64,000 nt of DNA from positions 705,914 through 769,913 of the forward strand of contig NZ_JACEIB010000027.1 in NCBI RefSeq assembly GCF_013778325.1, read 5' to 3'. The position numbers and the translations under genes were made by a program. The notes under the pieces are model-generated. The model did no database searches, was not told where the DNA came from, and saw only the letters and a list, made by a program, of their open reading frames with translations. The DNA is from Sphingomonas chungangi. Its GTDB lineage: Bacteria > Pseudomonadota > Alphaproteobacteria > Sphingomonadales > Sphingomonadaceae. Positions 9,571 through 18,878 of this stretch are shown piece by piece. Position 1 is the first letter of the stretch. Each line of letters begins with the position of its first letter.

Positions 9571-10461
9571 TCAGCCCTTAAGCACCTTCGAGAGCGTCAC
9601 GCCGAGCTCGGACGGGCTCGGCGACACGACGATCCCGGCGGCTTCCATCGCCGCGATCTTGTCCTCGGCGCCGCCCTGGCCGCCCGACACGATCGCGCCG
9701 GCATGGCCCATGCGGCGGCCCGGAGGCGCCGTGCGGCCCGCGATGAAGCCGACCATCGGTTTCTTGCGGCCCTTTTTGGCCTCGTCGATCAGGAACTGCG
9801 CCGCTTCCTCTTCGGCCGAGCCGCCGATCTCGCCGATCATGATGATCGACTTGGTCGCCTCGTCGGCGAGGTACAGCTCCAGCACGTCGATGAAGTTGGT
9901 GCCGTTGACCGGATCGCCGCCGATGCCGACAGCGGTGGTCTGGCCGAGGCCCTCGTTGGTGGTCTGGAACACGGCCTCATAGGTAAGCGTGCCCGAGCGC
10001 GAAACAACGCCCACCGAGCCCTTCGAGAAGATGCTGCCCGGCATGATGCCGATCTTGCACTCGCCCGGCGTCAGCACGCCCGGGCAGTTCGGCCCGATCA
10101 GGCGCGACTTGGAGCCGGAGAGGGCGCGCTTCACGCGCACCATGTCGAGCACCGGGATGCCCTCGGTGATGCAGACGATCAGCGGAACCTGCGCATCGAT
10201 CGCCTCGAGGATCGAGTCGGCGGCGAAGGGCGGCGGAACGTAGATCACGGACGCATCGGCGCCGGTCTTGGCGACGGCCTCGTGCACGGTGTCGAAGTTG
10301 GGCAGGCCCAGCTCCTCGTGCATCGTGCCGCCCTTGCCCGGGGTCACGCCGCCGACCATCTGGGTGCCGTAGTCGAGCGCCGCCTTCGTGTGGAAGGTGC
10401 CGGTCTTGCCGGTCATCCCCTGGGTGATGACCTTGGTGTTCTTGTTGACGAGGATCGACAT
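9571..10461 (-). CDS. sucD: Succinyl-CoA ligase (ADP/GDP-forming), alpha subunit
   Basis: A 296-residue alpha subunit that, with the SucC beta subunit, converts succinyl-CoA to succinate with substrate-level phosphorylation. Visible signatures are the CoA-binding [13 protein letters not shown] at residues 13-25, [11 protein letters not shown] near residue 122, and the phosphohistidine site [10 protein letters not shown] near residue 246. The length is normal. The partner gene sucC, adjacent in many other bacteria, is not found anywhere in this window. The gene lies between mdh and sucA on the same strand and is flanked on both sides by stable hairpins. Confidence 0.97.
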   Translation of the reverse strand: MSILVNKNTKVITQGMTGKTGTFHTKAALDYGTQMVGGVTPGKGGTMHEELGLPNFDTVHEAVAKTGADASVIYVPPPFAADSILEAIDAQVPLIVCITEGIPVLDMVRVKRALSGSKSRLIGPNCPGVLTPGECKIGIMPGSIFSKGSVGVVSRSGTLTYEAVFQTTNEGLGQTTAVGIGGDPVNGTNFIDVLELYLADEATKSIIMIGEIGGSAEEEAAQFLIDEAKKGRKKPMVGFIAGRTAPPGRRMGHAGAIVSGGQGGAEDKIAAMEAAGIVVSPSPSELGVTLSKVLKG

Positions 10462-10488
10462 ACGGTCCCGCTTACCCTTTCGATGAAA

Positions 10489-10516
10489 CCCGCGCCGATC
10501 GGGAGACCGGCGCGGG
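10489..10516 (-). terminator. Hairpin between mdh and sucD
   Basis: A nine-base-pair GC stem, CCCGCGCCG with CGGCGCGGG, around a ten-base loop, lies between the mdh stop and the sucD start, both on the minus strand. On the minus strand it is followed by GTTTCAT rather than a T-run. It could set different mdh and sucD transcript levels, or be an RNA processing or stability element. Confidence 0.5.
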
Positions 10517-10530
10517 CGATTTGTCTGTTG

Positions 10531-11508
<978 letters not shown>

Positions 11509-11638
11509 TCAGTCATTACGTGGGCGCGGCCGCGCGAGAACCGGCGGCCAGCCGGAAAAGCGGGTTGCGCTTAGACCCATGATCGCGCGGGGGCAACCGC
11601 CCTGACAGCGCTTTCACAAGCTTTTTTGCTGCACCTGC

Positions 11639-11941
11639 TCAAGGGATCGGAGTGGGCGGCTCCCCGTCGGCGACATAGCGACGCTCGCCGGTCGCGGGAT
11701 CGGCCCAGACGGTCATCGCGCGGCCGGTCTCCGGATCGGCGAAACGCTCACCCGTGGGGCGGAAGCGCGCGTCCGGCGAAAGCCCCGCGCGGCCCGCGTG
11801 ATAGCGCCGTTCGTAGAGGCAACCGAAGGCGAACAGCAGGGCCACCGCCAGCATCGGCCAGCCCGCGCGATCCATCCACGTCAGCGCCAGCCCGAAGGCG
11901 ACGAAGACGATCGAGACGACCGCGACGATCGAGCGCAGCAT
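11639..11941 (-). CDS. Hypothetical two-helix membrane protein
   Basis: A 100-residue protein with two hydrophobic segments at the N-terminus (about residues 4-20 and 27-43), followed by a soluble tail with the repeated-looking phrases FADPETGRAMTVWADPATGERRYV. No known domain is recognised. It starts within the TGATG overlap at the end of the ybjQ-like gene, so the two are probably translated together. The surface-facing tail with two D-P-x-T-G elements might be a small repeat. The function is unknown. Confidence 0.7.
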   Translation of the reverse strand: MLRSIVAVVSIVFVAFGLALTWMDRAGWPMLAVALLFAFGCLYERRYHAGRAGLSPDARFRPTGERFADPETGRAMTVWADPATGERRYVADGEPPTPIP

Positions 11942-12276
11942 CAGCCGTCCTTCTCGATGATCACGGCCGTGCCATAGGCGACGACCTCGTTCATCGTTTC
12001 GCCGATCGAACCCGAGTCGAAGCGCATCATCACGACGGCGTTGCCGCCCATGAGCGTGGCGTTCTGGATCAGCCGATCGATCGCGTGGCGCCGCGTCTCC
12101 TCGACCAGCGAGGTATATTCCTTGATCTCGCCGCCGACGATCGATCGCAGACCGGCCGCGATATTGCCGCCGATCCCGCGCGAGCGGACGACCACGCCGA
12201 ACACCTGGCCCAGCGTGGCGACGGTGCGGTGCCCCGCGACGGTTTCGGTGGTGGAAACGATCACGCCTTCGGGCAT
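11941..12276 (-). CDS. ybjQ: YbjQ family protein (UPF0145, heavy-metal-binding domain)
   Basis: A 111-residue protein matching the YbjQ/UPF0145 family: a start of the type VSTTETVAGH, the central VVVRSRGIGGNIAAGLRS element, and the NAVVMMRFDS ending. The family forms pentameric rings of unknown function, sometimes listed as heavy-metal binding. I use the ATG at 12276 (MPEGVIVSTT). A longer frame runs upstream to 12342 but reaches into palindromic repeat copy 4 and has no family likeness. The stop overlaps the start of the following membrane protein gene (TGATG). Confidence 0.85.
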   Translation of the reverse strand: MPEGVIVSTTETVAGHRTVATLGQVFGVVVRSRGIGGNIAAGLRSIVGGEIKEYTSLVEETRRHAIDRLIQNATLMGGNAVVMMRFDSGSIGETMNEVVAYGTAVIIEKDG

Positions 12277-12332
12277 CCGGGCCTCCCCTGTTGATGGAGG
12301 CAAGCTAGGCCACCTGGGCGATTTTATATACC

Positions 12333-12415
12333 CCGTTCGCACTGAGCGTAGTCGAAGTGCGGGCCTCAGGCGCCGCGCTTGCAGCCCGTCCTTCGACTAC
12401 GCCCAGGACGAACGG
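12333..12415. repeat. Dispersed palindromic repeat, copy 4 (variant)
   Basis: This has the same outer ends as the other copies (CCGTTCG and CGAACGG), but the arms have changed to CACTGAGCGTAGTCGAAGTG and CCTTCGACTACGCCCAGGAC and the loop is longer. It is the second sequence subtype of the same element family. It lies between zapE and the ybjQ-like gene, both on the minus strand. Confidence 0.8.
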
Positions 12416-12432
12416 AGGATGGCTTTCACCAA

Positions 12433-13545
12433 TCAGGAAACGCCATGCCCTTTCGCAAGATAATCCGCCGACTGCATTTCCATCAGCCGCGACACCGTGC
12501 GCTCGAACTCGAAGCCGTCGTCGCCGCCCGCGTAGAGCTTCTCCGGCTGGGCATCCGCCGCCGCGAGCAGCTTCACGCCATGCTCGTACAGCGTATCGAC
12601 CAGCAGCTTGAATCGCGCCGCCTCGTTGCGCCGGTCCGCGTCGAACAGCGGAATGCCGACCACGATCACGGTGTGATAGCGCCGCGCGATCGCCAGATAG
12701 TCCGGCACGCCGCGCGGCTCGCGGCACAGCCTTGCGAAGGAGAAGACGGCGACGCCCTTCAGGCTCTTCGGCACGTGCAGCTCGCGCCCGCCCGGCACGG
12801 CAATGTCCTCGGACGGCACGTTGGCGCGATCCTCGACCGGAAAGTCGGTGAGGCGGAAGAAGGCGCGACTTAGCGCCTCGGTCGCCGCCTTGCCATTGGG
12901 CACGTACCAGGTCGGGAAACCGGCGAGGCGCGCGAGGCGGTAATCGGTTTCGCCGTCCAGCCCGATGACGTCGAGCTTCTGCTCCAGCAGCGCGATGAAG
13001 GGGAGGAAATGCTCGCGGTTGAGCCCGTTCAGGTAGAGCTGGTTGGGCGCGCGGTTGGAGGTCGCCACCACCGTCACGTCGTGGCTCATGATCCGCGTGA
13101 ACAGGCGGCTAAGGATCATCGCGTCGGCCGAATTGGTGACGATCATCTCGTCGAACGCCAGCAGCCGCGCCTCCTCGGCGATCGCGTCGGCGACCGGCAT
13201 CACCGGGTCCTGCACCTCGCGCGATCGCTCGACACGCAGGCGATCGTGCACCTCCTGCATGAATTCGTGGAAGTGGACGCGGCGCTTCGCCTTGATGTCG
13301 GCCTGCGCGAAGAACATGTCCATCAGCATGGACTTGCCCCGCCCCACGCCACCCCAGAGATAGACGCCCTTCACCGGCTCGGGCCGCTTGCCGAGCGCGC
13401 GCCACAGGATCGATCCCCGCTTGGGCGCCTGTTCCAGCTGGCCGGCGCACCGGTCCAGCCGCTGCGCGACGGACCGCTGCGCGGGATCCGGCCGCAGCTC
13501 GCCCGCCGAGACGAGCGCATCGTAGCGGGCGAGCACCCTGGCCAT
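12433..13545 (-). CDS. zapE: Cell division protein ZapE (AFG1-like ATPase)
   Basis: A 370-residue P-loop ATPase of the AFG1/ZapE family. Walker A is GGVGRGKSM at about residue 63, followed by the family-specific RVHFHEFM. Walker B is LLAFDEM near residue 125, and ATSNRAPNQLY resembles the sensor/arginine-finger area. E. coli ZapE associates with the Z ring under low oxygen and at high temperature; mitochondrial AFG1 handles respiratory subunits. I use the ATG at 13545 (MARVLARYDAL) rather than the longer frame, whose extra 42 residues overlap the thioesterase gene. That gene ends three bases upstream, and sdhB precedes it. Confidence 0.92.
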   Translation of the reverse strand: MARVLARYDALVSAGELRPDPAQRSVAQRLDRCAGQLEQAPKRGSILWRALGKRPEPVKGVYLWGGVGRGKSMLMDMFFAQADIKAKRRVHFHEFMQEVHDRLRVERSREVQDPVMPVADAIAEEARLLAFDEMIVTNSADAMILSRLFTRIMSHDVTVVATSNRAPNQLYLNGLNREHFLPFIALLEQKLDVIGLDGETDYRLARLAGFPTWYVPNGKAATEALSRAFFRLTDFPVEDRANVPSEDIAVPGGRELHVPKSLKGVAVFSFARLCREPRGVPDYLAIARRYHTVIVVGIPLFDADRRNEAARFKLLVDTLYEHGVKLLAAADAQPEKLYAGGDDGFEFERTVSRLMEMQSADYLAKGHGVS

Positions 13546-13547
13546 GA

Positions 13548-14000
13548 TCAGCCCCCGAGACGAATCTTGCGGAGCGTCGCCTGAAAGGTCAGCAGCGCTT
13601 GCCTCTCCTGCTCCATCTGCCCGCGCAAAAACAGGAGCTTGCCGGTCTCGCTGACGACCTCGATCACGCAATCGAGAGGGAGATCGGCGCGACCGGGCGC
13701 CATGAACTGGGTCGCGAAGTTGAGCGTCACCGCCCAGTTCGGCATGACGAGCCGGCCCAGCGTCGCCGGGCCAACGAAAACCGCCTGATCAAGGAAGCCG
13801 AGCAGGAAGCCGCCATGCAACGCACCGAGCGGATTGGCTCGCCCCGGCCCCGTCGCGATGCGGACCCGCGCGACCGAGCCTTCGACGCGGCTGCGGATCT
13901 CCCCGAACGTGCCGTTGAAGCTCGGTCCCTCGAAATAGGTCGTGTAGAAGCCATCCTCGTCCGGCCCCTCGGTTCGGGGTCCAGACGGCGACAGAATCAT
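13548..14000 (-). CDS. PaaI-type hotdog thioesterase
   Basis: A 150-residue hotdog-fold protein. The PaaI family signature is LGALHGGFLLGFLDQAVF (about residues 57-74), where the conserved H-G-G begins the hotdog helix, and FATQFMAPGRADLP follows. Such enzymes hydrolyse acyl-CoA thioesters; the substrate is unknown here. The ATG at 14000 was chosen because longer versions run into the 3' end of sdhB and have low-complexity, arginine-rich sequence. It lies 10 bp after sdhB and 2 bp before zapE, so the three are probably co-transcribed. Confidence 0.85.
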   Translation of the reverse strand: MILSPSGPRTEGPDEDGFYTTYFEGPSFNGTFGEIRSRVEGSVARVRIATGPGRANPLGALHGGFLLGFLDQAVFVGPATLGRLVMPNWAVTLNFATQFMAPGRADLPLDCVIEVVSETGKLLFLRGQMEQERQALLTFQATLRKIRLGG

Positions 14001-14010
14001 GCCCACGCGA

Positions 14011-14805
14011 TCAGACCGCGCGCTCGACTTCCATCTTCTTGATCTCGGCGATCGCCTTGGCGGGCGAGAGGCCCTTGGGGCAGACATTCGCGCAATTCAT
14101 GATGGTGTGGCAGCGATAGAGGCGGAAGGGATCTTCCAGCTCGTCGAGCCGCTCGCCGGTCATCTCGTCGCGGCTGTCGGCCAGCCAGCGATAGGCCTGG
14201 AGTAGAATCGCCGGGCCGAGGAAGCGGTCCGAATTCCACCAGTAGCTTGGGCACGAGGTCGAGCAGCAGGCGCACAGGATGCACTCGTAGAGGCCGTCCA
14301 GCTTCTCGCGATCCTCGGGCGACTGCAGGCGCTCCTTCCCGGCGGGCGCCGGCGTGACCGTCTGCAGCCACGGCTTGATCGAGGCATATTGCGCGTAGAA
14401 GTGGGTGAGGTCCGGCACCAGATCCTTCACCACGTCCTGGTGCGGCAGCGGTGTGATCTGCAGCTCGCCCTTGCCGCCACCGCAATCCTCGATCGCGGTG
14501 GTGCAGGCGAGACCGTTCTTGCCGTCCATGTTCATCGCGCACGAACCGCAGATGCCCTCGCGGCAGGAACGGCGGAAGGTGAGCGTCGGGTCGACCTCGT
14601 TCTTGATCTTGATCAGCGCGTCCAGCACCATCGGGCCGGTCTCGTCGAGATCGAGCTCATAGCGGTCGTAGCGCGGGTTCTCGCCCGAATCGGGATCGTA
14701 ACGATAGATTTTGAAGCTGCGCTTTTTGTGGCCGCCGGACGTCGACTTGTACGTCTTGCCCTTGCCCTTGATCTTCGAGTTGGCGGGGAGAGAGAATTCG
14801 GCCAC
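14011..14805 (-). CDS. sdhB: Succinate dehydrogenase iron-sulfur subunit
   Basis: A 264-residue subunit of respiratory complex II that passes electrons from the flavoprotein to quinone. Three cluster motifs are visible: [2Fe-2S] CREGICGSC, [4Fe-4S] [11 protein letters not shown], and [3Fe-4S] [14 protein letters not shown]. The start is taken at the GTG at 14805 ([10 protein letters not shown]), where family members begin and where AAAGGA stands eight bases upstream; the ATG at 14859 would add an unrelated leader. It is some 4.9 kb away from sdhCDA, with five unrelated genes between. Confidence 0.95.
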   Translation of the reverse strand: MAEFSLPANSKIKGKGKTYKSTSGGHKKRSFKIYRYDPDSGENPRYDRYELDLDETGPMVLDALIKIKNEVDPTLTFRRSCREGICGSCAMNMDGKNGLACTTAIEDCGGGKGELQITPLPHQDVVKDLVPDLTHFYAQYASIKPWLQTVTPAPAGKERLQSPEDREKLDGLYECILCACCSTSCPSYWWNSDRFLGPAILLQAYRWLADSRDEMTGERLDELEDPFRLYRCHTIMNCANVCPKGLSPAKAIAEIKKMEVERAV

Positions 14806-14916
14806 CGAGACGATCCTTTCGCGTTCGCTCCCCGTTAGCGCCCCGGCGCCCCGTGTCAAAGTCCTATGTGAGACATTTGCTGCGCTGCGCTATGCCGGGG
14901 GCAAAGGGAGAGCGCG

Positions 14917-16065
14917 ATGCGGCTGAGCGACTGCCACAATGTCGAGGATTTCCGGAAGCTGGCGAAGGCCCGCCTGCCCTACCCGATCTTCCACTATATC
15001 GACGGCGCTGCCGACGACGAGCTGACCAAGGACCGCAACACCGCCGCCTTCGCCGATTGCGACCTGGTGCCCAGCGTACTCGCCGGCGTCGAGACGATCG
15101 ACATGCGCATCACGTTGATGGGCAGGGAGATCGCGATGCCGCTCTTCCTCTCGCCCACCGCGCTGCAGCGACTGTTTCACTGGCAGGGCGAGCGCGCGGT
15201 GGCGGCGGTGGCGGAGAAGTTCGGCACATGGTTCGGCATCTCCACGATCGGCACCGTCAGCATCGAGGAGATCGGCCGCACCATTTCGAGCCCCAAGCTG
15301 TTTCAGCTCTACGTGCACAAGGATACGGGCCTGAACCGGTCGATGATCGAGCGCTGCAAGGAAGCCAGGTTCGACGCGATCGCGCTGACCGTCGACACGA
15401 TCGTCGGAGGGAATCGCGAGCGCTGCCTGCGCACCGGCTTCACCTCCCCGCCTAGGTTGACGCCGCGATCGGCCGCGAGTTTCGCGTTCCACCCGCGCTG
15501 GACGCTCAACTACCTGCTGCGGGACGCCTTCGAGCTGCCCAACCTCAAGGATCATGTCTCGGCGGGCACCAACACCGCCATTTCGGTGGCGGATTATCTC
15601 AACACGATGCTCGACCAGAACATGAACTGGGCCGACGCCGAGCGCATCCGCGCCGACTGGGGCGGCCATTTCTGCCTGAAGGGCATCATGTCGGTGGAGG
15701 ATGCCCGCCGCGCCGTCGATATCGGCGCGACCGCGATCATGATCTCCAACCACGGCGGCCGTCAGCTCGACGGCAGCCGCGCGCCGTTCGACCAGCTCGC
15801 CGAGATCGTCGACGCGGTGGGCGACCGGATCGAGGTGATCCTAGACGGCGGCGTCCGCCGCGGCAGCCATGTGTTGAAGGCGCTCAGCCTCGGCGCGAAG
15901 GCGGTGAGCGGCGGCCGGCTCTATCTCTACGCGCTGGCGGCGGCGGGCCAGCCCGGGGTCGAGCGCATCGTCGGTCGCCTGCGCGACGAGATCGAGCGCG
16001 ACATGAAGCTGATGGGGGCACGCAATGTGGGCGAATTGTCGCGCGCCAATCTGCGCTGGCGTTAG
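14917..16065 (+). CDS. lldD: FMN-dependent alpha-hydroxy-acid oxidising enzyme (L-lactate dehydrogenase-like)
   Basis: A 382-residue TIM-barrel flavoenzyme of the L-lactate dehydrogenase (cytochrome)/glycolate oxidase family. The N-terminal IDGAADDELT, the central DTIVGGNRERCLRTG, the active-site SNHGGRQLDGS (His-Gly-Gly-Arg, about residues 276-286) and the FMN phosphate loop LDGGVRRGSHVLKALSLGAKAV are all present. These enzymes oxidise L-lactate or related 2-hydroxy acids and deliver electrons to the quinone pool or to oxygen. A GGGAGAG site supports the ATG. It converges on creD with a four-base overlap. The exact substrate is uncertain, so the symbol is provisional. Confidence 0.85.
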   Translation: MRLSDCHNVEDFRKLAKARLPYPIFHYIDGAADDELTKDRNTAAFADCDLVPSVLAGVETIDMRITLMGREIAMPLFLSPTALQRLFHWQGERAVAAVAEKFGTWFGISTIGTVSIEEIGRTISSPKLFQLYVHKDTGLNRSMIERCKEARFDAIALTVDTIVGGNRERCLRTGFTSPPRLTPRSAASFAFHPRWTLNYLLRDAFELPNLKDHVSAGTNTAISVADYLNTMLDQNMNWADAERIRADWGGHFCLKGIMSVEDARRAVDIGATAIMISNHGGRQLDGSRAPFDQLAEIVDAVGDRIEVILDGGVRRGSHVLKALSLGAKAVSGGRLYLYALAAAGQPGVERIVGRLRDEIERDMKLMGARNVGELSRANLRWR

Positions 16066-17411
16066 GCTTCCTCCCCCTCCGCCGCGATCCGCCAGTTCAC
16101 GCGGCGGGTGAAGTACATCACCGCCGCCAGCGCCGCGAAGGTGAGCAGCGAACCGATCAGCAGGGAGTAGGCCTCGAGGCTCAGCAGCACGTAGAGCACC
16201 GCATAGAGCGCCACCAGCATCGCGCCGACCGTGCCACCCCGCCGCCAGCTCTTCAGGATCGCCGCCGCATAGCAGGCGAGCAGCACCGCGATCGCCCCGC
16301 TCGCCAGCAGGTAGGCGGGCGTGAAGCCGATCAACTCGGCGAAGGCGAGCAGCAGCACGAAGAAGAGGATCAGCCCGATGCCGACCAGCAGATAGGCCGG
16401 CCCCGGCACCGCAACGCCCATCAGGATGTCGAACATCAGCAGCGCGACGAAGGTGAAGCCGATGAACAGGAAGCCATACTTCGTCGCGCGGTTGACCTCG
16501 CTGTAGAAATCCACCGTGTCGAGCAGAGCGACGCTCACCTGCGTGTTCGGATCGGGATCGCGCTCGCCGATCGAGACGATCGGGCGATTGAGCGCGAGGT
16601 TGCCGATCCGCCAGTCGGCGGCGAAACCCTGCTTGGTCACGGTGCGCGCCGCCGGCAGGAAGGCGCCGAGGAAGCTCGGGGATGCCCAGCTGGACGAGAC
16701 ATGCCATTGCGTGTCCTGCGCGGACGGTGCGAGTGCCAGACTGTCGTGGCCGCGCAGCTGGAAGGCGATGTCGAACGGGATCGCGCGCGCCGCCGCGACC
16801 GGCCCGGCAAGCCGCCCGCTGAAGCCGTTGCCGTCGTTCGCGCTCAGCCCCGATCCCGGGATCAGGGGCAGCCGCTGCCCGTCGACGCTGACGACCGGCT
16901 GCGATCCGGCGAGCCCCTTGGCGCTGCTGATCCCCATCGCGATCTGCGCCTGGTCGAGGTGCACCGAGGCCGGATCGATGTTGAGCTTGGCGAGATCGGG
17001 CAGCTGGAAGGTGCCCGCCGCATGCACGTCGGCGGTGTAGATCACCGCCTCGTAAATCGAGACCTTGCGCAGCTGCGGCTCCAGCTGCGTGTCGATCGCC
17101 AGCTTCGTCGGCGCGATCACCAGCGAATCGTCGCGGCTTTCCTGGTGCGTCTGGGTCTGGCCGTTCTCGGTCGTGGTGGTCTGCACCATGTGGGTGAAAG
17201 GCACGACCAGATAGGGGCCGGCGAGCGTCTGCGTGTCACCCCAGCCGGCGACGATCGCATCCTTGGCGGTGGTCGATTGGGACTGGCGATCGTAGACCAG
17301 CAGATAGACCGAGAAGAGCGGGATCGCGAGCAGCGCCGCCAGCAACACGACCAGCCCGAACTTGTAGCCCGGCGTGCGGGCCGGGGCCGGTTTTCCGGCG
17401 ACAGTCGCCAT
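16062..17411 (-). CDS. creD: Inner membrane protein CreD
   Basis: A 449-residue protein of the CreD family. One N-terminal helix (about residues 20-42, FGLVVLLAALLAIPLFSVYLL) is followed by a roughly 260-residue periplasmic part with D-R-Q-S and W-G-D-T-Q-T-L-A-G-P-Y family stretches. Four or five packed membrane helices follow from the FLFIGFTFVALLMFD segment onwards. In enterobacteria CreD is induced by the CreBC two-component system and affects envelope integrity and beta-lactam responses. No creBC genes are adjacent here. The end of the gene overlaps the end of the lldD-like gene. Confidence 0.9.
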   Translation of the reverse strand: MATVAGKPAPARTPGYKFGLVVLLAALLAIPLFSVYLLVYDRQSQSTTAKDAIVAGWGDTQTLAGPYLVVPFTHMVQTTTTENGQTQTHQESRDDSLVIAPTKLAIDTQLEPQLRKVSIYEAVIYTADVHAAGTFQLPDLAKLNIDPASVHLDQAQIAMGISSAKGLAGSQPVVSVDGQRLPLIPGSGLSANDGNGFSGRLAGPVAAARAIPFDIAFQLRGHDSLALAPSAQDTQWHVSSSWASPSFLGAFLPAARTVTKQGFAADWRIGNLALNRPIVSIGERDPDPNTQVSVALLDTVDFYSEVNRATKYGFLFIGFTFVALLMFDILMGVAVPGPAYLLVGIGLILFFVLLLAFAELIGFTPAYLLASGAIAVLLACYAAAILKSWRRGGTVGAMLVALYAVLYVLLSLEAYSLLIGSLLTFAALAAVMYFTRRVNWRIAAEGEEA

Positions 17412-17513
17412 ATGCGCATCCTCCCTGTTGTGCGAGGCATAGCGCGCCGACTCAGCGAAGCGAAATGCGAAGCTCCCGAAGTTTCGATGCAGAAGCGATG
17501 CAGGTCGATCATC

Positions 17514-17533
17514 TTGTCTATTTTATAGAACAA
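17514..17533. promoter_or_regulatory. Possible operator upstream of the SDR gene
   Basis: An AT-rich imperfect inverted repeat, TTGTCTAT / ATAGAACAA with a TTT spacer and one unpaired base, lies about 95 bp before the SDR start codon in the creD-SDR divergent gap. The shape suits a dimeric repressor such as TetR, but no regulator gene is adjacent, so this is only a candidate. Confidence 0.3.
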
Positions 17534-17626
17534 TCCGGATCACACTTACCGACTGTTACGGTCGACGATCGTGCGTATCTTGCCGCTTCAAGGGCAAGCC
17601 TCCCGGCCACCCTCTGGAGACAGACC

Positions 17627-18370
17627 ATGACCACCATGCTCACCGACAAGACCGCCCTCGTCACCGGCGGATCGCGCGGCATCGGCGCCGCGATCGCCAG
17701 GCGCCTGGCCCGCGAGGGCGCGAATGTCGTCATCACCTATGCCGGCAACGAGGCGGCCGCCGCCGAAACGGTCGCCGCGATCGAGGCCGAGGGCCGCAAA
17801 GCGCTCGCCATCCGCGCCGACGCGTCGGACATGGCCGCCAGCCGCACCGCCGTCGTCCAGGCGGCTGAATTCCTCGGCGGCCTCGACATCCTCGTTCACA
17901 ATGCCGGCGTCGCCGAGTTCGGTCCAGTAGGCGAGATCGGCGATGGCAGCTACCGGCAGCAGTTCGGCGTCAACGTGGACGGTGTATTCGCCGGCACCAG
18001 TGCCGCCATCCCGCACCTGCGCGACGGAGGCCGCGTGATCATCATCGGAAGCGTCAACGCCCATACCATGCCGACACCGGGAGGCGCGATCTACGGCGCA
18101 ACCAAAGCGGCGGTCGCCGGGCTGGCGCGCGGCTGGGCACGCGATCTCGGCCCGCGCGGCATCCTCGTCAACGTGATCCAGCCCGGCCCGGTCGATACCG
18201 ACATGAACCCGGCGGACGGCGATTTCGCCAAGGTGCTGGTGCCGCTGATGGCGATCGGCCGCTACGGCAAGGTGGAAGAAATCGCCAACCTCGCCGCCTT
18301 CCTGGCGAGCGACGAATCCTCGTTGATCACGGGCACCACGATCGACATCGACGGCGGCTTCTCGATCTGA
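17627..18370 (+). CDS. Short-chain dehydrogenase/reductase (SDR)
   Basis: A 247-residue classical SDR, NAD(P)-dependent. The cofactor motif is TGGSRGIG (about residues 11-18), NAG is present as HNAGVAEF, the catalytic Ser is in IIGSVNA, and the Tyr/Lys pair is in YGATKAAVAGLARG. The C-terminus has the SDR pattern ASDESSLITGTTIDIDGGFSI. The ATG at 17627 follows CTGGAGA and starts a normal-length protein; the longer open frame has no SDR likeness. The substrate is unknown. The divergent creD gene and the AT-rich palindrome at 17514 share the upstream gap. Confidence 0.88.
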   Translation: MTTMLTDKTALVTGGSRGIGAAIARRLAREGANVVITYAGNEAAAAETVAAIEAEGRKALAIRADASDMAASRTAVVQAAEFLGGLDILVHNAGVAEFGPVGEIGDGSYRQQFGVNVDGVFAGTSAAIPHLRDGGRVIIIGSVNAHTMPTPGGAIYGATKAAVAGLARGWARDLGPRGILVNVIQPGPVDTDMNPADGDFAKVLVPLMAIGRYGKVEEIANLAAFLASDESSLITGTTIDIDGGFSI

Positions 18371-18379
18371 CCGGAGCGG

Positions 18380-18826
18380 TCAGTCGTCATCTTCGGCCGG
18401 TGTGGCAGCGTCCGCATCGGCCGACGACATGCGGGGCGGAGGCACCAGAATGTCCGGGAATTCCTTGTGGGTATCGCGCCCGGTCACCTTTGCCGGAACC
18501 TGATGCACCCAGCGGGCGGAGGGCGACGGCGGCGTGGGCGCCTCTTCCCTCTTGGGCAGGTAGCGATCGAACCGCCCTTCCCGCCACGAGCGCGCAACGA
18601 ATGTCGCCGCGAACGCCAGCGCGGCCACGATCAGCCCGAACAGCAGGCCCTTGAGAAAGCGCGCCAAGGCCCGCCGGCGATCCGCCCGCCGCGCGATCCG
18701 CTCGCGCGCGACCTCGTCATAGCCGACCTCGGCGAGCACGAATTCCCGCCACCCGGCGCTGAGATCGGCGCCGGAATCGCTGCGCGGCTCGAACTCCGGC
18801 CGCCGGACGAGTCTCCGATAGGACAT
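18380..18826 (-). CDS. Hypothetical single-pass membrane protein
   Basis: A 148-residue protein beginning MSYRRLVRRPEF. The N-terminal half is charged and cytoplasmic-looking, with a basic run RRADRRRALARF before one strong membrane helix (about residues 58-77). A proline-rich tail of about 60 residues with an acidic end (AEDDD) would then be periplasmic. The start at 18826 avoids an unlikely 32-residue leader reaching upstream. No domain is recognised. It is convergent with the SDR, nine bases apart, and follows the mrr-like gene on the same strand. Confidence 0.7.
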   Translation of the reverse strand: MSYRRLVRRPEFEPRSDSGADLSAGWREFVLAEVGYDEVARERIARRADRRRALARFLKGLLFGLIVAALAFAATFVARSWREGRFDRYLPKREEAPTPPSPSARWVHQVPAKVTGRDTHKEFPDILVPPPRMSSADADAATPAEDDD

Positions 18827-18878
18827 GACGGCGGCAGGGTAGCGCGGCAGAGTTTGCCAAAGGGTTGACGAGGTTGAA

